In this document: piece by piece, positions 14,159 through 22,620 of the stretch | How the letters are laid out: each line of letters begins with the position of its first letter | How positions within the stretch are numbered: the first letter of the stretch is position 1 | NCBI GenBank assembly: GCA_003136615.1 | Contig: PLFA01000153.1 | Coordinates: forward strand, 10,998-43,516 | Source: Caulobacteraceae bacterium | Lineage (GTDB): Bacteria; Pseudomonadota; Alphaproteobacteria; Caulobacterales; Caulobacteraceae | Length of the DNA stretch: 32,519 nt | Direction: 5' to 3' | Position numbers and translations under genes: made by a program | Notes under the pieces: generated by a model | Seen by the model: the letters and a program-made list of their open reading frames with translations, nothing else | Told to the model about the DNA's origin: nothing | Databases searched by the model: none

Positions 14159-15738
14159 GCCGGAGCCTTTCGGCCGCCAAACAGGGGCCTGGCGGAGGCG
14201 GGGCCCAGCGGCGCGGGCTTGTGCGTGACAACAATGAGGAGGGCCAGGGCCGTGAGACCGCCGATGACCACAAAGGCGTCGATAACCCCTTGAAGGGCGG
14301 CGGCGGCGCGAACCGTTCCGATCAAAATACCGACGGCGCGTCTGAGACTTCCCGCGGGATCCGGGCCGCGGGCGGGGCCGGCGGCCAGGGCGGCGAGGCG
14401 CTGGGTGACGCCGCCATCGCCGATGCGCAGGTGTTGGCCGATCTGGGCCGATGCTGTCTGGGTGCGCACCCGCACCAGGGTGGCGACGAAAGCCGTGCCG
14501 ATCTCACCGCCCATGAGCCGCGCCGTCTGGACCGCCGCGCCGAATGTCAGGGCGTCCTCGGGGCGCAGATGCAGGACGGCGAAGAAGAGGATGCCGGAGA
14601 GGGCGAAGCTCTGGCCGATGGCCTGCAAGAGTTGGGAGGGCAGGAACTGATCGCTGGTCCACAAACCCGTGAGGCCATGGGCGACCATCAGGCAGGCGAT
14701 GCTGACGAAGATGAAGCCGATGGAGGAGACCAGGCGCGGATCGCTCCGCCTCAGCATCAGGGCGGCCAAAGGGCAGAAGATGAGCTGGGGCGCGGCGATC
14801 CAGACCAGGGTCTGGCCCACCTGCAGAGCGCGAAAGCCGCGCACGGCCCCTAGGAACTGCGGGATCAAATAGGCGGTGGAAAGGATGGTGAGACGCAGGA
14901 AGGCGATGAGCACCAGAAGGCGCGGCAGGGGCGGGCTGAACAGCACTTTGAGGTTGACGAACGGGTGGGCGGCGCGCCGCTCATGGATCAGGAACGCCGC
15001 CAGGAGAATGACGCCGGCGCCGAGAAGGCCGCAGACGAGGCCGGAGTTCAGCCAATCGAGCCGATTGCCCTGATCGAGAGCCGCATAGATGAGGGCAAGG
15101 CCCAGGCCGCACGTCGCCAGACCGAATAGGTCCGCCGGCGGGGGCTTTGGGTGGGCTTGGTCCTGGGGCGCGCCAAAATGCAGGCAGAGCGCCATGCCGA
15201 GCGCCAGGGGCACGTTTTGCCAGAAGATCCAGACCCAGGAGAAATTATCCACATACCAGCCCTCCAGCGATGCGGAGATGTTCAAGGAGAGCTCCAGGTT
15301 GAGGGCGTAGAGGGCGACGCCGAAGGTCCAGAACCGGGGCGGCAGGTTTCGCAGGAGGTAGCCGAGGGTCAGGGGGACGAAGCAGCCTGACGCCAGGCCG
15401 CCGACAAATTGCAGGGCCAGCAGCATGGGCAGGCCTGTGGATAAGGGGATGAGCGCCGAAATCACCGCGAAGACGGCGGCGGCGTCCATGAGCACCCGGC
15501 GGGGGCCGTAGATGCCGCCGACCCAGATCGCCACGGGGGCGATGAGCATCTGGGCCATGGTCTGGGCCGTGGTGATCCAGGCGCCGTCGTCGAAGCCGGC
15601 GTGAACGGCGCCGCGAATGTCGGCGAGGCCAAATGTGGAAAGACGCCCGTTCAGGGTCGAGATGAAGGTTCCGAGAAGGACGCCGGCAAGACCGAGCCAG
15701 GGGATCGGCGGGTCCGGCGCCGCCGCCTGTTCGCTCAT
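14155..15738 (-). CDS. DHA2-family MFS efflux transporter (EmrB-like)
   Basis: Proton-driven inner-membrane drug/toxin exporter with about 14 predicted helices over 527 residues. I chose the ATG at 15738 (MSEQAAAPDPP), 10 bp after the adaptor gene, rather than an in-frame start about 120 bp upstream inside that gene. EmrB-like landmarks include the first helix with GTFISTLNGRLSTFGLADI, DDGAWITTAQTMAQM in helix 2, GPRRVL in loop 2-3, and FSWVWIFWQNVP after helix 6. It works with the adaptor upstream and the outer-membrane lipoprotein downstream. The substrate cannot be predicted. Confidence 0.92.
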   Translation of the reverse strand: MSEQAAAPDPPIPWLGLAGVLLGTFISTLNGRLSTFGLADIRGAVHAGFDDGAWITTAQTMAQMLIAPVAIWVGGIYGPRRVLMDAAAVFAVISALIPLSTGLPMLLALQFVGGLASGCFVPLTLGYLLRNLPPRFWTFGVALYALNLELSLNISASLEGWYVDNFSWVWIFWQNVPLALGMALCLHFGAPQDQAHPKPPPADLFGLATCGLGLALIYAALDQGNRLDWLNSGLVCGLLGAGVILLAAFLIHERRAAHPFVNLKVLFSPPLPRLLVLIAFLRLTILSTAYLIPQFLGAVRGFRALQVGQTLVWIAAPQLIFCPLAALMLRRSDPRLVSSIGFIFVSIACLMVAHGLTGLWTSDQFLPSQLLQAIGQSFALSGILFFAVLHLRPEDALTFGAAVQTARLMGGEIGTAFVATLVRVRTQTASAQIGQHLRIGDGGVTQRLAALAAGPARGPDPAGSLRRAVGILIGTVRAAAALQGVIDAFVVIGGLTALALLIVVTHKPAPLGPASARPLFGGRKAPA

Positions 15739-15748
15739 CGCGCGCGCC

Positions 15749-16861
15749 TCACCTGGGAAGGTCCGCCCGGGCGTCCACCTTGGCCTCAACAGAAAGGCCA
15801 GGGCGCAGGCGGTCCGCGAGACCGGCCGCATCGTCGATGGCGATCTTCGCCGCCACACGCTGCACGACCTTGGTGAAATTGCCCGTGGCGTTATCGGGGG
15901 GCAGAAGGGCGAACTGCGAACCGGCGCCCGGCGCGAAGGCTATGACGTGGCCGCGCATCACCCGGCCTGGATAGGCGTCGATGCGGATCTCCGCCTTTTG
16001 GCCCACGGCCATATGAGTGAGCTGGGTCTCCCGATAATTGGCGATAACCCAGACATGTGGCAGGGGCGTCAGGCTCGTAATCTGGGTCCCCACGCCGACA
16101 TATTGGCCTGGCTTCACCTGACGCTGGGCGATCACGCCGTCTTCCGGTGCGACGATGCGGGTATAGCCGAGGTTGATCTGGGCGAGATTCAGGGCTGCGC
16201 GCTGGGCGCCCAGGGCGGCCCCGGCCTGGGCGGCCTGGGAGGCCAGGACCCCCAGTTGCAGGCGGGCCGCCTGAGCCTGGGCGCGGGTCTGGGCGAACTG
16301 GGCGGTGAGTTGAGCATGGGTGGCGCCCAGCTTCTCCCCCGCCTCGGCGGTGGAGGAGCCGGTCTCCAGGAGCTTCGCCTGACGGGCCATGTCCCGACCG
16401 TTCTGATCGAGGGCCGCCTTCGCCGCATCGGCCGCGGCCTCCGCCGCGCTGATCGTGGCCCCCTGAAGTTTCGCCTGGGCGGCCAGGGTCGCGCCCTGAG
16501 CCTCGGCGGCAGCGACATTGGCCTCGGCTCCCGCTACGGCGGCGCGATAATCGCCGTCGAAAATCTGGGCGATGGTCTGGCCGGCATGCACGACCTGATC
16601 ATCCTGGACCGGCATGGCGATCACATAGCCCGGAACCTTGGCGGCCAGGGGCGTCAGGTCAGCCTGCAAAAACGCGTCGTCGGTGGTCTGCCACCCCGCC
16701 CGCCCCTGCCAGCGGTTCCAACGGGTGGTGACGATGATCAGGATCGTCAGGGCGACAATAAAGACGAGGCTACGCCACAGAACCTCGGGGGCCGTGCGCC
16801 AGTCTATGCGGAACCGCCCAAGACCTGGACGCGATGACGGCATGGATCGCCCCCTGTTCAC
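15749..16861 (-). CDS. HlyD/EmrA-family membrane fusion protein
   Basis: Periplasmic adaptor of the EmrAB-type pump. The GTG start at 16861 gives 370 residues; an ATG at 16843 (MPSSRPGLGRF) is as likely. A single membrane helix covers about 29-46 (WRSLVFIVALTILIIV). Next comes the biotinyl-lipoyl half DDAFLQADLTPLAAKVPGYV, a long Ala/Gln-rich coiled-coil hairpin (about 105-220), the second lipoyl half TRIVAPEDGVIAQRQVKPGQYV, and a beta-barrel domain (about 250-360). It is first in the operon and lies 40 bp from the end of the methyltransferase-like gene, so the promoter may lie in or beyond that gene. Confidence 0.93.
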   Translation of the reverse strand: MNRGRSMPSSRPGLGRFRIDWRTAPEVLWRSLVFIVALTILIIVTTRWNRWQGRAGWQTTDDAFLQADLTPLAAKVPGYVIAMPVQDDQVVHAGQTIAQIFDGDYRAAVAGAEANVAAAEAQGATLAAQAKLQGATISAAEAAADAAKAALDQNGRDMARQAKLLETGSSTAEAGEKLGATHAQLTAQFAQTRAQAQAARLQLGVLASQAAQAGAALGAQRAALNLAQINLGYTRIVAPEDGVIAQRQVKPGQYVGVGTQITSLTPLPHVWVIANYRETQLTHMAVGQKAEIRIDAYPGRVMRGHVIAFAPGAGSQFALLPPDNATGNFTKVVQRVAAKIAIDDAAGLADRLRPGLSVEAKVDARADLPR

Positions 16862-16901
16862 TCCGCCGTTTCAGCGCCATCGCACGGAAGATCGGGCGAC
16901 G

Positions 16902-17567
16902 CTAGGAAGATACGGAAGATACGGGGCCACCGAGCCATGTTGGAACAAGCATGGGCACGCGGGCGGCATAGGCCGCATAGGCCCCGGCGCCGAGCTGTTC
17001 GCGAAGAAAACGCTCCTCGATCCTCGCGATCATGGCAAGGCCGAAGGTCGCACTGACAAAGCCGAGCGCAGCAACGACCGTGGCGTTGAGGCCCGCGGAC
17101 ATCAGAGCCGAAAACAGGATGCCGGAATAGATCGGATGCCGCACGATCCCATAGGGGCCCGTGTCAACGATGTAATGGCCTTCCTTCAAGGTGGTCAACC
17201 CCGACCAAAGCTTGCCCAGATGCAACCGCGCCCACCAGCAGAAGGCGAAGCCCGCGAGCACGAGACCAAAGAAGACCCAGTTCAGAAGATCGGGCGCGGT
17301 CCATAGCGGCCTCGCCAAGGCTGTCGCCGGCGCACCGCCGGGGATCTTCAGCCAATAGGAACTGGGGACCAGGACCAGGATGAAACCGATCCCGAAAAGG
17401 AGCCGCCCAGGGCTGAAGGCGTCGCGGCCATTCTGCACCTTGGTGCGCGCCGAAAAGATGACCGCGGCGATCCAGGTCACATACCAGATCCACCAGGCGT
17501 CGTAATTGATCTGCTGAATGGTCAACGGCCGCCCCCCGCCTCTATCGAAGTATAGCCTCCCGCACAT
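16902..17567 (-). CDS. Isoprenylcysteine carboxyl methyltransferase-like membrane protein
   Basis: Integral membrane protein of the ICMT/phospholipid methyltransferase-like group (221 residues, about five helices). The SAM-binding C-terminal signature is present: GPYGIVRHPIYSG near 138-150, then ARIEERFLREQLGAGAYAAYAARV near 181-204. Bacteria lack classical prenyl-Cys substrates, so the real acceptor is unknown; most bacterial members are uncharacterised. The ATG at 17567 is used here; a TTG at 17525 preceded by a G-rich stretch (GAGGCGG) is possible. The last codons contain a tandem 9-bp duplication (16907-16924) giving VSSVSS. It is divergent from the ribD-like gene. Confidence 0.8.
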   Translation of the reverse strand: MCGRLYFDRGGGRPLTIQQINYDAWWIWYVTWIAAVIFSARTKVQNGRDAFSPGRLLFGIGFILVLVPSSYWLKIPGGAPATALARPLWTAPDLLNWVFFGLVLAGFAFCWWARLHLGKLWSGLTTLKEGHYIVDTGPYGIVRHPIYSGILFSALMSAGLNATVVAALGFVSATFGLAMIARIEERFLREQLGAGAYAAYAARVPMLVPTWLGGPVSSVSS

Positions 17568-17642
17568 TCCGCGTCGCTGTCACCTCACAATTTTACGACC
17601 TTGGCCGTGGCGAGGCCTGGCCGCGATCCCTATCTCGCGGGA

Positions 17643-18662
17643 GTGTCGTTATCCGTTGATCGCTTGGCCGCCGCGGCGCAGCGGGCCCTGGACCTGGCCT
17701 GGGCCAAGGCCGGGGCGACGGCGCCAAACCCGCCGGTGGGCTGCGTACTGCTGGGCGGCGACGGTCAGGTCCTCGCGGAGGCCGCGCACGAACGCGCGGG
17801 GAGCGCCCATGCCGAGGCTGCCGCGATCGCGATGTGCCGGGCGGCGGGCAGCCTGGACCTCGCGCGGGCCGCGGTCGTCACCCTGGAGCCCTGCAGCCAT
17901 GTGGGCCGCACGCCCCCCTGCGCCGACGCACTGCTGGCCACGGGAATCAAACTGATCCTCATAGGCGCCCCCGACCCCCATCCGCGCGCGCCAGGGCAAG
18001 GTTTCGAGATGCTTCAAGACGCTGGCCTGCGCGTTCTTCCGTTCTCGGCGCTGGATCATCCCGCGGCGGGGCGCCTCGCGAGATCGGCCGCGCGCCTGAT
18101 CGAACCCTTCGCCAGCGCCGTCATTCGCGGTCGCCCCTTCGTCACATTGAAGACAGCTCTGACGTCTAAGGGATCGATGGTCCCGCCCTCCGGGCAAAAG
18201 ACCTTTACGTCGGAGATGTCCCTGGCCCACGCCCATACCCTTCGCCGACGCGCCGACGCGATCCTCACAGGGTCCGGCTGCATTCTCGCCGACGATCCGG
18301 CTTTCACCGTGCGCCGGGTTCCCGACCACCCGGCCAAGCGACGGATTCTGGCCATCCTCGACCGGCGACGCCGCGTGCCCGACGCCTATTTCGCCGACGC
18401 CCGGGCGCGCGGGCTTGAGCCTCGCCGTTATGCGGGGTTGGAGGCGGCGCTGAAGGATCTTGGCGCGGCAGGCGCGCTGGAGGTGCTGGTCGAGGCGGGG
18501 CCGACCTTAAGACGCGCGGTCCTCAAGAGCGGCGTTTGGGACGAGGAGGTCATTTTCCAGCAGGCGATATCGCCGGGCGCGGCGGATGAGACGCGCATGG
18601 TCAGGCGCGATGGGGCGGCGCCTTTTGACGATTTCGCACATTACAACCTGGAGCTTGCTTGA
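17643..18662 (+). CDS. ribD: RibD-like bifunctional deaminase/reductase
   Basis: Riboflavin-pathway protein with an N-terminal pyrimidine deaminase and a C-terminal reductase domain. With the GTG at 17643 the zinc site is His56-Ala-Glu58 and Cys84...Cys93 in LEPCSHVGRTPPCAD, all intact. The reductase domain (about 163-339) has RGRPFVTLK, GSGCILADDPAFTVR and EAGPTLRRAVL. Two points are unusual. The loop after FVTLK reads TALTSKGS where RibD proteins normally have an Asp before Gly (SLDG), and the domain is somewhat short. An in-frame ATG at 17601 is an alternative start. The stop TGA is directly followed by the ATG of the RibA-like gene, so the two are translated together. This may be a main or an accessory copy. 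Confidence 0.88.
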   Translation: MSLSVDRLAAAAQRALDLAWAKAGATAPNPPVGCVLLGGDGQVLAEAAHERAGSAHAEAAAIAMCRAAGSLDLARAAVVTLEPCSHVGRTPPCADALLATGIKLILIGAPDPHPRAPGQGFEMLQDAGLRVLPFSALDHPAAGRLARSAARLIEPFASAVIRGRPFVTLKTALTSKGSMVPPSGQKTFTSEMSLAHAHTLRRRADAILTGSGCILADDPAFTVRRVPDHPAKRRILAILDRRRRVPDAYFADARARGLEPRRYAGLEAALKDLGAAGALEVLVEAGPTLRRAVLKSGVWDEEVIFQQAISPGAADETRMVRRDGAAPFDDFAHYNLELA

Positions 18663-19691
18663 ATGCCCGTCGAATTAGCCTTCGCGTCCTTGAGGGCGGG
18701 GCGGCCCGTCCTCCTGCGCGATGATCGCGACCCGGGCGAGGCGGCCGCCCTGGTCATGGTCGCCGGGGACAATCCCGTCCGCGCCGCGACGCGTCTCGGC
18801 GACTTCGGCGTCGTGACTCTCGCCCATCCTGCAGGCTCCCCCACCGCATCTTCCGGGGCCGGCGCGGCCTTGCGCCTTGCGCCGATCGCCGCCGGGGGCG
18901 CGCTGGCGGTGCGGTCGCTGGACGCCGGCGCATTTGACCTCGTCCGTCTCGCCACCGGGGCGGACGCCGCGCTGCTCACACCCACCTCGAACGGGACGGC
19001 CACGGGGGCGGCGGCGTTCGTGACCTTGACCGAGATCGCCGCGTGGCGGGAACGGACGGAGGTTCTGGTGGAAGAGGCGGCGGCCGCCCGCCTGCCCTCT
19101 TTGTACGGCGCGTCGGGTTTCTGGGCCCGCGCCTTTGTCAGCCTCTATGACGGGGTGGAGCACCTGGCTCTGGTGAAGGGCGAACCCGAGCCGGGCGCGC
19201 TGGTGCGCGTCCACTCCGAGTGCCTGACCGGCGACGCGCTGGGATCGCTGCGGTGCGACTGCGGCGAACAGTTGCGCGCCGCCATGGCCAGCATTGCGGC
19301 CGCGCCCTGCGGCGCCCTCATCTATCTGCGCGGTCATGAGGGACGCGGCATTGGTCTGGCCAATAAGATCCGGGCCTATGCTCTACAGGACCAAGGGCTC
19401 GACACGGCCGAGGCCAATGCCGCCCTGGGCTTCCCCGAAGATTCCCGGGAATACGCGGTCGCGGCGCAGATCCTCAAACGCCTTGGGCTCTTCGACGTGC
19501 GGCTCCTCACCAACAATCCCCGAAAGGCGAGCGCGCTGGCGAGTTTCGGCGTCAAGGTGCGCGAAGAGCTGCCGCTGGTGATGGGCGCCAACGCTCACAA
19601 CCGCGCCTATCTGGGCGCCAAGCGCGATAAGCTCGGCCACCGGCTTCCCCGGGATGACGACGGCCTTCGCCGTCTCGTCGGGCGCGGATGA
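18663..19691 (+). CDS. ribA: GTP cyclohydrolase II with degenerate RibB-like N-terminal domain
   Basis: The C-terminal part (about 150-335) is GTP cyclohydrolase II, which opens the ring of GTP in the first step of riboflavin synthesis. It has the zinc Cys set in HSECLTGDALGSLRCDCGEQL (near 180-200), RGHEGRGIGL, NKIRAYALQDQGLDTAEAN and LLTNNPRK. The N-terminal 145 residues align only loosely with 3,4-dihydroxy-2-butanone-4-phosphate synthase: LRAGRPVLLRDDRD is recognisable, but the catalytic RENEGD stretch is replaced by PGEAAA, so this domain is probably inactive. The result is a RibBA fusion with only RibA working. It starts immediately at the ribD-like stop. Another RibB must exist elsewhere if this pair feeds riboflavin synthesis. 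Confidence 0.88.
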   Translation: MPVELAFASLRAGRPVLLRDDRDPGEAAALVMVAGDNPVRAATRLGDFGVVTLAHPAGSPTASSGAGAALRLAPIAAGGALAVRSLDAGAFDLVRLATGADAALLTPTSNGTATGAAAFVTLTEIAAWRERTEVLVEEAAAARLPSLYGASGFWARAFVSLYDGVEHLALVKGEPEPGALVRVHSECLTGDALGSLRCDCGEQLRAAMASIAAAPCGALIYLRGHEGRGIGLANKIRAYALQDQGLDTAEANAALGFPEDSREYAVAAQILKRLGLFDVRLLTNNPRKASALASFGVKVREELPLVMGANAHNRAYLGAKRDKLGHRLPRDDDGLRRLVGRG

Positions 19692-19696
19692 AATAT

Positions 19697-20320
19697 CTAG
19701 CCGGGAAGCATCCGCTGGAGCTCGGGCTCCTTGTCCAGGAACTGGTGCTTGAGGGCGGCGCCGACGTGCAGGACGAAGAGGGCGTACAGCAGGTAGGCGA
19801 GGTATTTGTGAAAGGCGAAGAAGAGGCTGTGCAGCGCCTCCTTGGCGGCGGCGGGCTGGTGCATGATCAGGGCGATCCGCGGCCAGGGAACGAGCCCATA
19901 GAGGCTCATGGGATGGGTCGGCGCGTCCTTCCAGGCGGAGTCGTGGATCCAACCGGTCAGGGGCAGAAGCAGGATGACGGCGTAAAGCAGGGCATGGGCG
20001 GCGTGGGCGGCGAGTTTTTCCGCGCGGGGATAGCTGGCCGGCAGGGCGGGCGGGCGATGCCCAATCCGCCACAGGATACGCAGCAAAACGAGACCCAGCA
20101 CCGTGATGCCGATCGACTTATGCAGATCAATGACAGGTCGGACCCAGGCGTCGGGGTAGTGATCGATAAACCAGATCATCACCAGATTCCCGAGAATCAG
20201 AAGCGCCACCAGCCAGTGCAGCGCCATGGCGACGCCGCTGTAACGCGACATGCGGTTATCTTCCGGGAGCGCGCTCGGGGCTTCAGCCATGGGTTTCTCG
20301 CAAAGGTTCGGGGTCGGCAT
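19697..20320 (-). CDS. Cytochrome b561 family protein
   Basis: Small four-helix diheme b-type cytochrome of the inner membrane (207 residues), the bacterial b561 (CybB/YceJ) type, thought to move electrons between quinol and periplasmic partners or superoxide. Likely heme ligands are His35 (ALHWLVA), His67 (DLHKSIG), His171 (FHKYLAY) and His185 (VLHVGAA), one in each expected helix region. ATG at 20320 has GAGG at good spacing; ATG at 20290 is an alternative. It is convergent with the RibA-like gene (5 bp apart) and divergent from the glycosyltransferase. Confidence 0.92.
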   Translation of the reverse strand: MPTPNLCEKPMAEAPSALPEDNRMSRYSGVAMALHWLVALLILGNLVMIWFIDHYPDAWVRPVIDLHKSIGITVLGLVLLRILWRIGHRPPALPASYPRAEKLAAHAAHALLYAVILLLPLTGWIHDSAWKDAPTHPMSLYGLVPWPRIALIMHQPAAAKEALHSLFFAFHKYLAYLLYALFVLHVGAALKHQFLDKEPELQRMLPG

Positions 20321-20361
20321 TTAGGGCCTCAAGCCCAAGCTTTTCAATCGGGCGCCCGGTG

Positions 20362-21837
20362 ATGGAGGCGACGCTTTCCGCCACTGATCGACCCCGCCCC
20401 ACGCCTGTTGGCGCCACCGTGAAGGACCTGGAGAGACGATGGCGGCGCCTCTCGCCGCGCGTCTCGGCCCCGCCCACACCCTGGGTGAGCCACGCCATAA
20501 GCGGCGCGACCCTGGTCCTCTGGTTGCTCCTTCTCGCCGCGCCGTTTGGCCTGAAGGGCGTCTTCGTCTGGTCGGCCGGCATCGTCTATGCGGCCTATGA
20601 CACGGTGCTTCTGGTTTTCACCTTCGCGGAGACCCTGGCGCTGCTCCGCCCCGCCCCCCCGGCCCCAGCTGGGCTGCCCCGCCCAACCCTGGCGGTTCTC
20701 GTGGCCGCGCGGAACGAGGCGGCGGTTCTGCCCGAGACCCTGAAGGCTCTCTTGGCTCAGGCGCAGCCACCCGAGGAGATCGTGGTGGTGGACGACGGAT
20801 CAGACGATGACACGCCGGGGGCGTTGCGCGCGGCGTTCGGGATGGCGCCCCCGGCCCTTGGGGATTTGGGCGTGGGCCCGGGGCCCCTGCGCTGGCTGCG
20901 CCTGCCGCCCGGCGGCAAGGCGCGGGCGATGAATGCGGCGCTGGGGCGAATCGACAGCGAGGTGGTGTTGACCGTGGACGCCGACACGCGTCTGGAGGCC
21001 GGCGCCATTGCCGCCATGCGGGAGGCCTTCGCGCGCGACCAGAAGCTCGTCGCCGCCACCGGCGTCATCACCCCCGTCTGCGCGCCCACCGTCCTTGGCC
21101 AGACGCTGCAATGGTTCCAGACCTACGAATATATCCGCAACTTCCTGTCGCGCTATGCCTGGATGCGCCGCGACAGCCTCGTCCTGATCTCAGGCGCCTT
21201 CGCGGGCTTCCGCACCCGCGCGGTGATCGAGGTGGGCGGGTTTGATCCGGACTGTCTGGTGGAAGATTATGAACTCATCCACCGGCTCAAGCGTTTCAGC
21301 TCCGACGAGAGCCGCGCGTGGCGAACGGCCGTGGTGGGCGGCGCGCGCGCCCAGACGGAGGCGCCCAGCACGCCCATGGCCTTCCTGCGCCAACGGCGGC
21401 GCTGGTTCGGCGGCTTTCTGCAGACCCAGTACTGGTATCGGGACATGGTGGGAAACCGGCGCTACGGTGAGCTGGGTCTCTTCCATCTGCCAGTGAAGGC
21501 GGCCGATACCGTGCAGCCGATCTATGGCCTGACCGCCTTTGGGCTGCTGCTCTGGTATCTCTTCACGGGGCGCATCGGCGTCGTCCTCGCGATTTCAGGG
21601 GTGATCGGCGCGAAGATCGCCCTGGATCTCGCCTTTCATCTCTGGTCGATCCTGCTCTATCGGCGGTGGCTGGGTCCTGGCGTGCGCCTCTCGCCTTTCC
21701 TGGCTCTCGCGGCCGCGGTCGCAGAGCCTTTCACCTTTCAGCTGCTGCGGCACACAGCCGCCATGTGGGGATGGGTGACCTTCCTCACCGGCGGACAGAC
21801 CTGGGGACGGCAGAGCCGGGCTGGCGCGTTGGGCTGA
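20362..21837 (+). CDS. Membrane glycosyltransferase family 2 (PgaC/IcaA-like)
   Basis: Inner-membrane inverting glycosyltransferase, GT-A fold, possibly processive. Counted from the GTG one codon upstream: two N-terminal helices (about 49-66 and 70-95), then the catalytic domain with DDGSDDD at 145-151, DADT at 207-210 (metal site), EDYE at 302-305 (catalytic base) and QRRRW at 345-349, the motif seen in processive enzymes such as PgaC, hyaluronan and cellulose synthases. Three or four helices follow to the C-terminus. It stands alone, without partner polysaccharide genes, so the polymer or glycolipid made cannot be named. The GTG-ATG pair at 20359/20362 gives two adjacent possible starts. 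Confidence 0.88.
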   Translation: MEATLSATDRPRPTPVGATVKDLERRWRRLSPRVSAPPTPWVSHAISGATLVLWLLLLAAPFGLKGVFVWSAGIVYAAYDTVLLVFTFAETLALLRPAPPAPAGLPRPTLAVLVAARNEAAVLPETLKALLAQAQPPEEIVVVDDGSDDDTPGALRAAFGMAPPALGDLGVGPGPLRWLRLPPGGKARAMNAALGRIDSEVVLTVDADTRLEAGAIAAMREAFARDQKLVAATGVITPVCAPTVLGQTLQWFQTYEYIRNFLSRYAWMRRDSLVLISGAFAGFRTRAVIEVGGFDPDCLVEDYELIHRLKRFSSDESRAWRTAVVGGARAQTEAPSTPMAFLRQRRRWFGGFLQTQYWYRDMVGNRRYGELGLFHLPVKAADTVQPIYGLTAFGLLLWYLFTGRIGVVLAISGVIGAKIALDLAFHLWSILLYRRWLGPGVRLSPFLALAAAVAEPFTFQLLRHTAAMWGWVTFLTGGQTWGRQSRAGALG

Positions 21838-21858
21838 GGGGCGAGAGGCGCGGCGCCA

Positions 21859-22446
21859 TCACGCCAGCCCTTCATGCTCAAGCGCCAACTTTACGGCCGG
21901 CCGCTCCCGCATGCGGCCCGCGAAAGCGGACAGGGCTTCGGGAATCTGGACCGAGAACTTCTTCGCCCAGGTAAGCATGACGAAGAGATAGCCGTCGGCC
22001 ACGGTGACGCCCGGTCCGAAGAGGAAGGCGCCCTTCAGCTGGTTCGCAAGCAGGTTAAGCCGCTGGGTTATGGATTCCGCGGCCTTGGCCTTCTGAGAGT
22101 CGGTAGAGTCCGGGGCGAAGAAGGGTTTGAAACCCTTATGAATTTCCGTGGAGATGTAAGCCAGGGTCTCCAGGACTCGGTAGTGACCGAGTTCGCCCGG
22201 GGGGCTGAGGCTCGGCGCCGCATCGGCGATCCAGCTGAGAATGGCGATGTTCTCGGTCAGGAGATCGCCGCTCGGCAGCCTTAAGGCCGGGACATAGCCC
22301 TTGGGATTAATCTCCGTGAAATCATGGCCATCCTCGGTCCGATGGGTTTGCAGGTCGACCTTGACCGCGTCGAAGGCCAGGCCCGCCTCATGCAAGGCGA
22401 TATGGTCAGCGAGGCTGCAGGCCCCCGGCGCATAGAAAAGTATCAT
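21859..22446 (-). CDS. Beta-class glutathione S-transferase
   Basis: Cytoplasmic glutathione transferase, 195 residues. I chose the ATG at 22446 over one at 22473 because it puts the beta-class cysteine at its usual position, Cys10 in MILFYAPGACSLADH. The thioredoxin-like domain continues with TEDGHDFTEINPKGYVPAL (cis-Pro) and LTENIAIL, and the all-helical domain fills about 85-195 with GVTVADGYLFVML. The reaction is conjugation or thiol transfer on an unknown electrophile. Convergent with the glycosyltransferase gene (21-bp gap), divergent from the HAD gene. Confidence 0.92.
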   Translation of the reverse strand: MILFYAPGACSLADHIALHEAGLAFDAVKVDLQTHRTEDGHDFTEINPKGYVPALRLPSGDLLTENIAILSWIADAAPSLSPPGELGHYRVLETLAYISTEIHKGFKPFFAPDSTDSQKAKAAESITQRLNLLANQLKGAFLFGPGVTVADGYLFVMLTWAKKFSVQIPEALSAFAGRMRERPAVKLALEHEGLA

Positions 22447-22510
22447 GGGGGAACGGCTCCATTCGGCGTTCATCAGCGTCTCGGAACGAAAGGTTGACGA
22501 GTCGGGGTGG

Positions 22511-22560
22511 GTTCCGTTGAAGGGCCCCGAAGTACGGAACGCCTCCGTAGTTTCCGAGGC
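22511..22560. repeat. Two adjacent inverted repeats in the gst/HAD divergent region
   Basis: GTTCCG (22511-22516) pairs with CGGAAC (22535-22540) around an 18-base loop rich in GGGCCC. Immediately after, GCCTC (22541-22545) pairs with GAGGC (22556-22560). They sit about 60-110 bp upstream of the HAD start in a 174-bp region divergent between two genes. They are candidate operators or a leader structure. Confidence 0.35.
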
Positions 22561-22620
22561 TGTGGCCGGCGCGCCGCCGCGCCTAATCTAGAATCGGCCC
22601 ACGCGAGGACTTTTAAGCCA

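Noticed and set aside
15739..15858. N-terminal extension of the EmrB-like transporter.
   Set aside because: It overlaps the end of the adaptor gene and is unlike any MFS N-terminus; MSEQ at 15738 is the natural start.
15617..16837. Antisense open frame of 406 codons opposite the EmrA-like gene.
   Set aside because: Gly/Arg-rich shadow of the Ala-rich coiled coil of the membrane fusion protein.
16907..16924. Tandem 9-bp duplication at the 3' end of the ICMT-like gene.
   Set aside because: Only two units, codes for VSSVSS at the C-terminus; most likely simple slippage without function.
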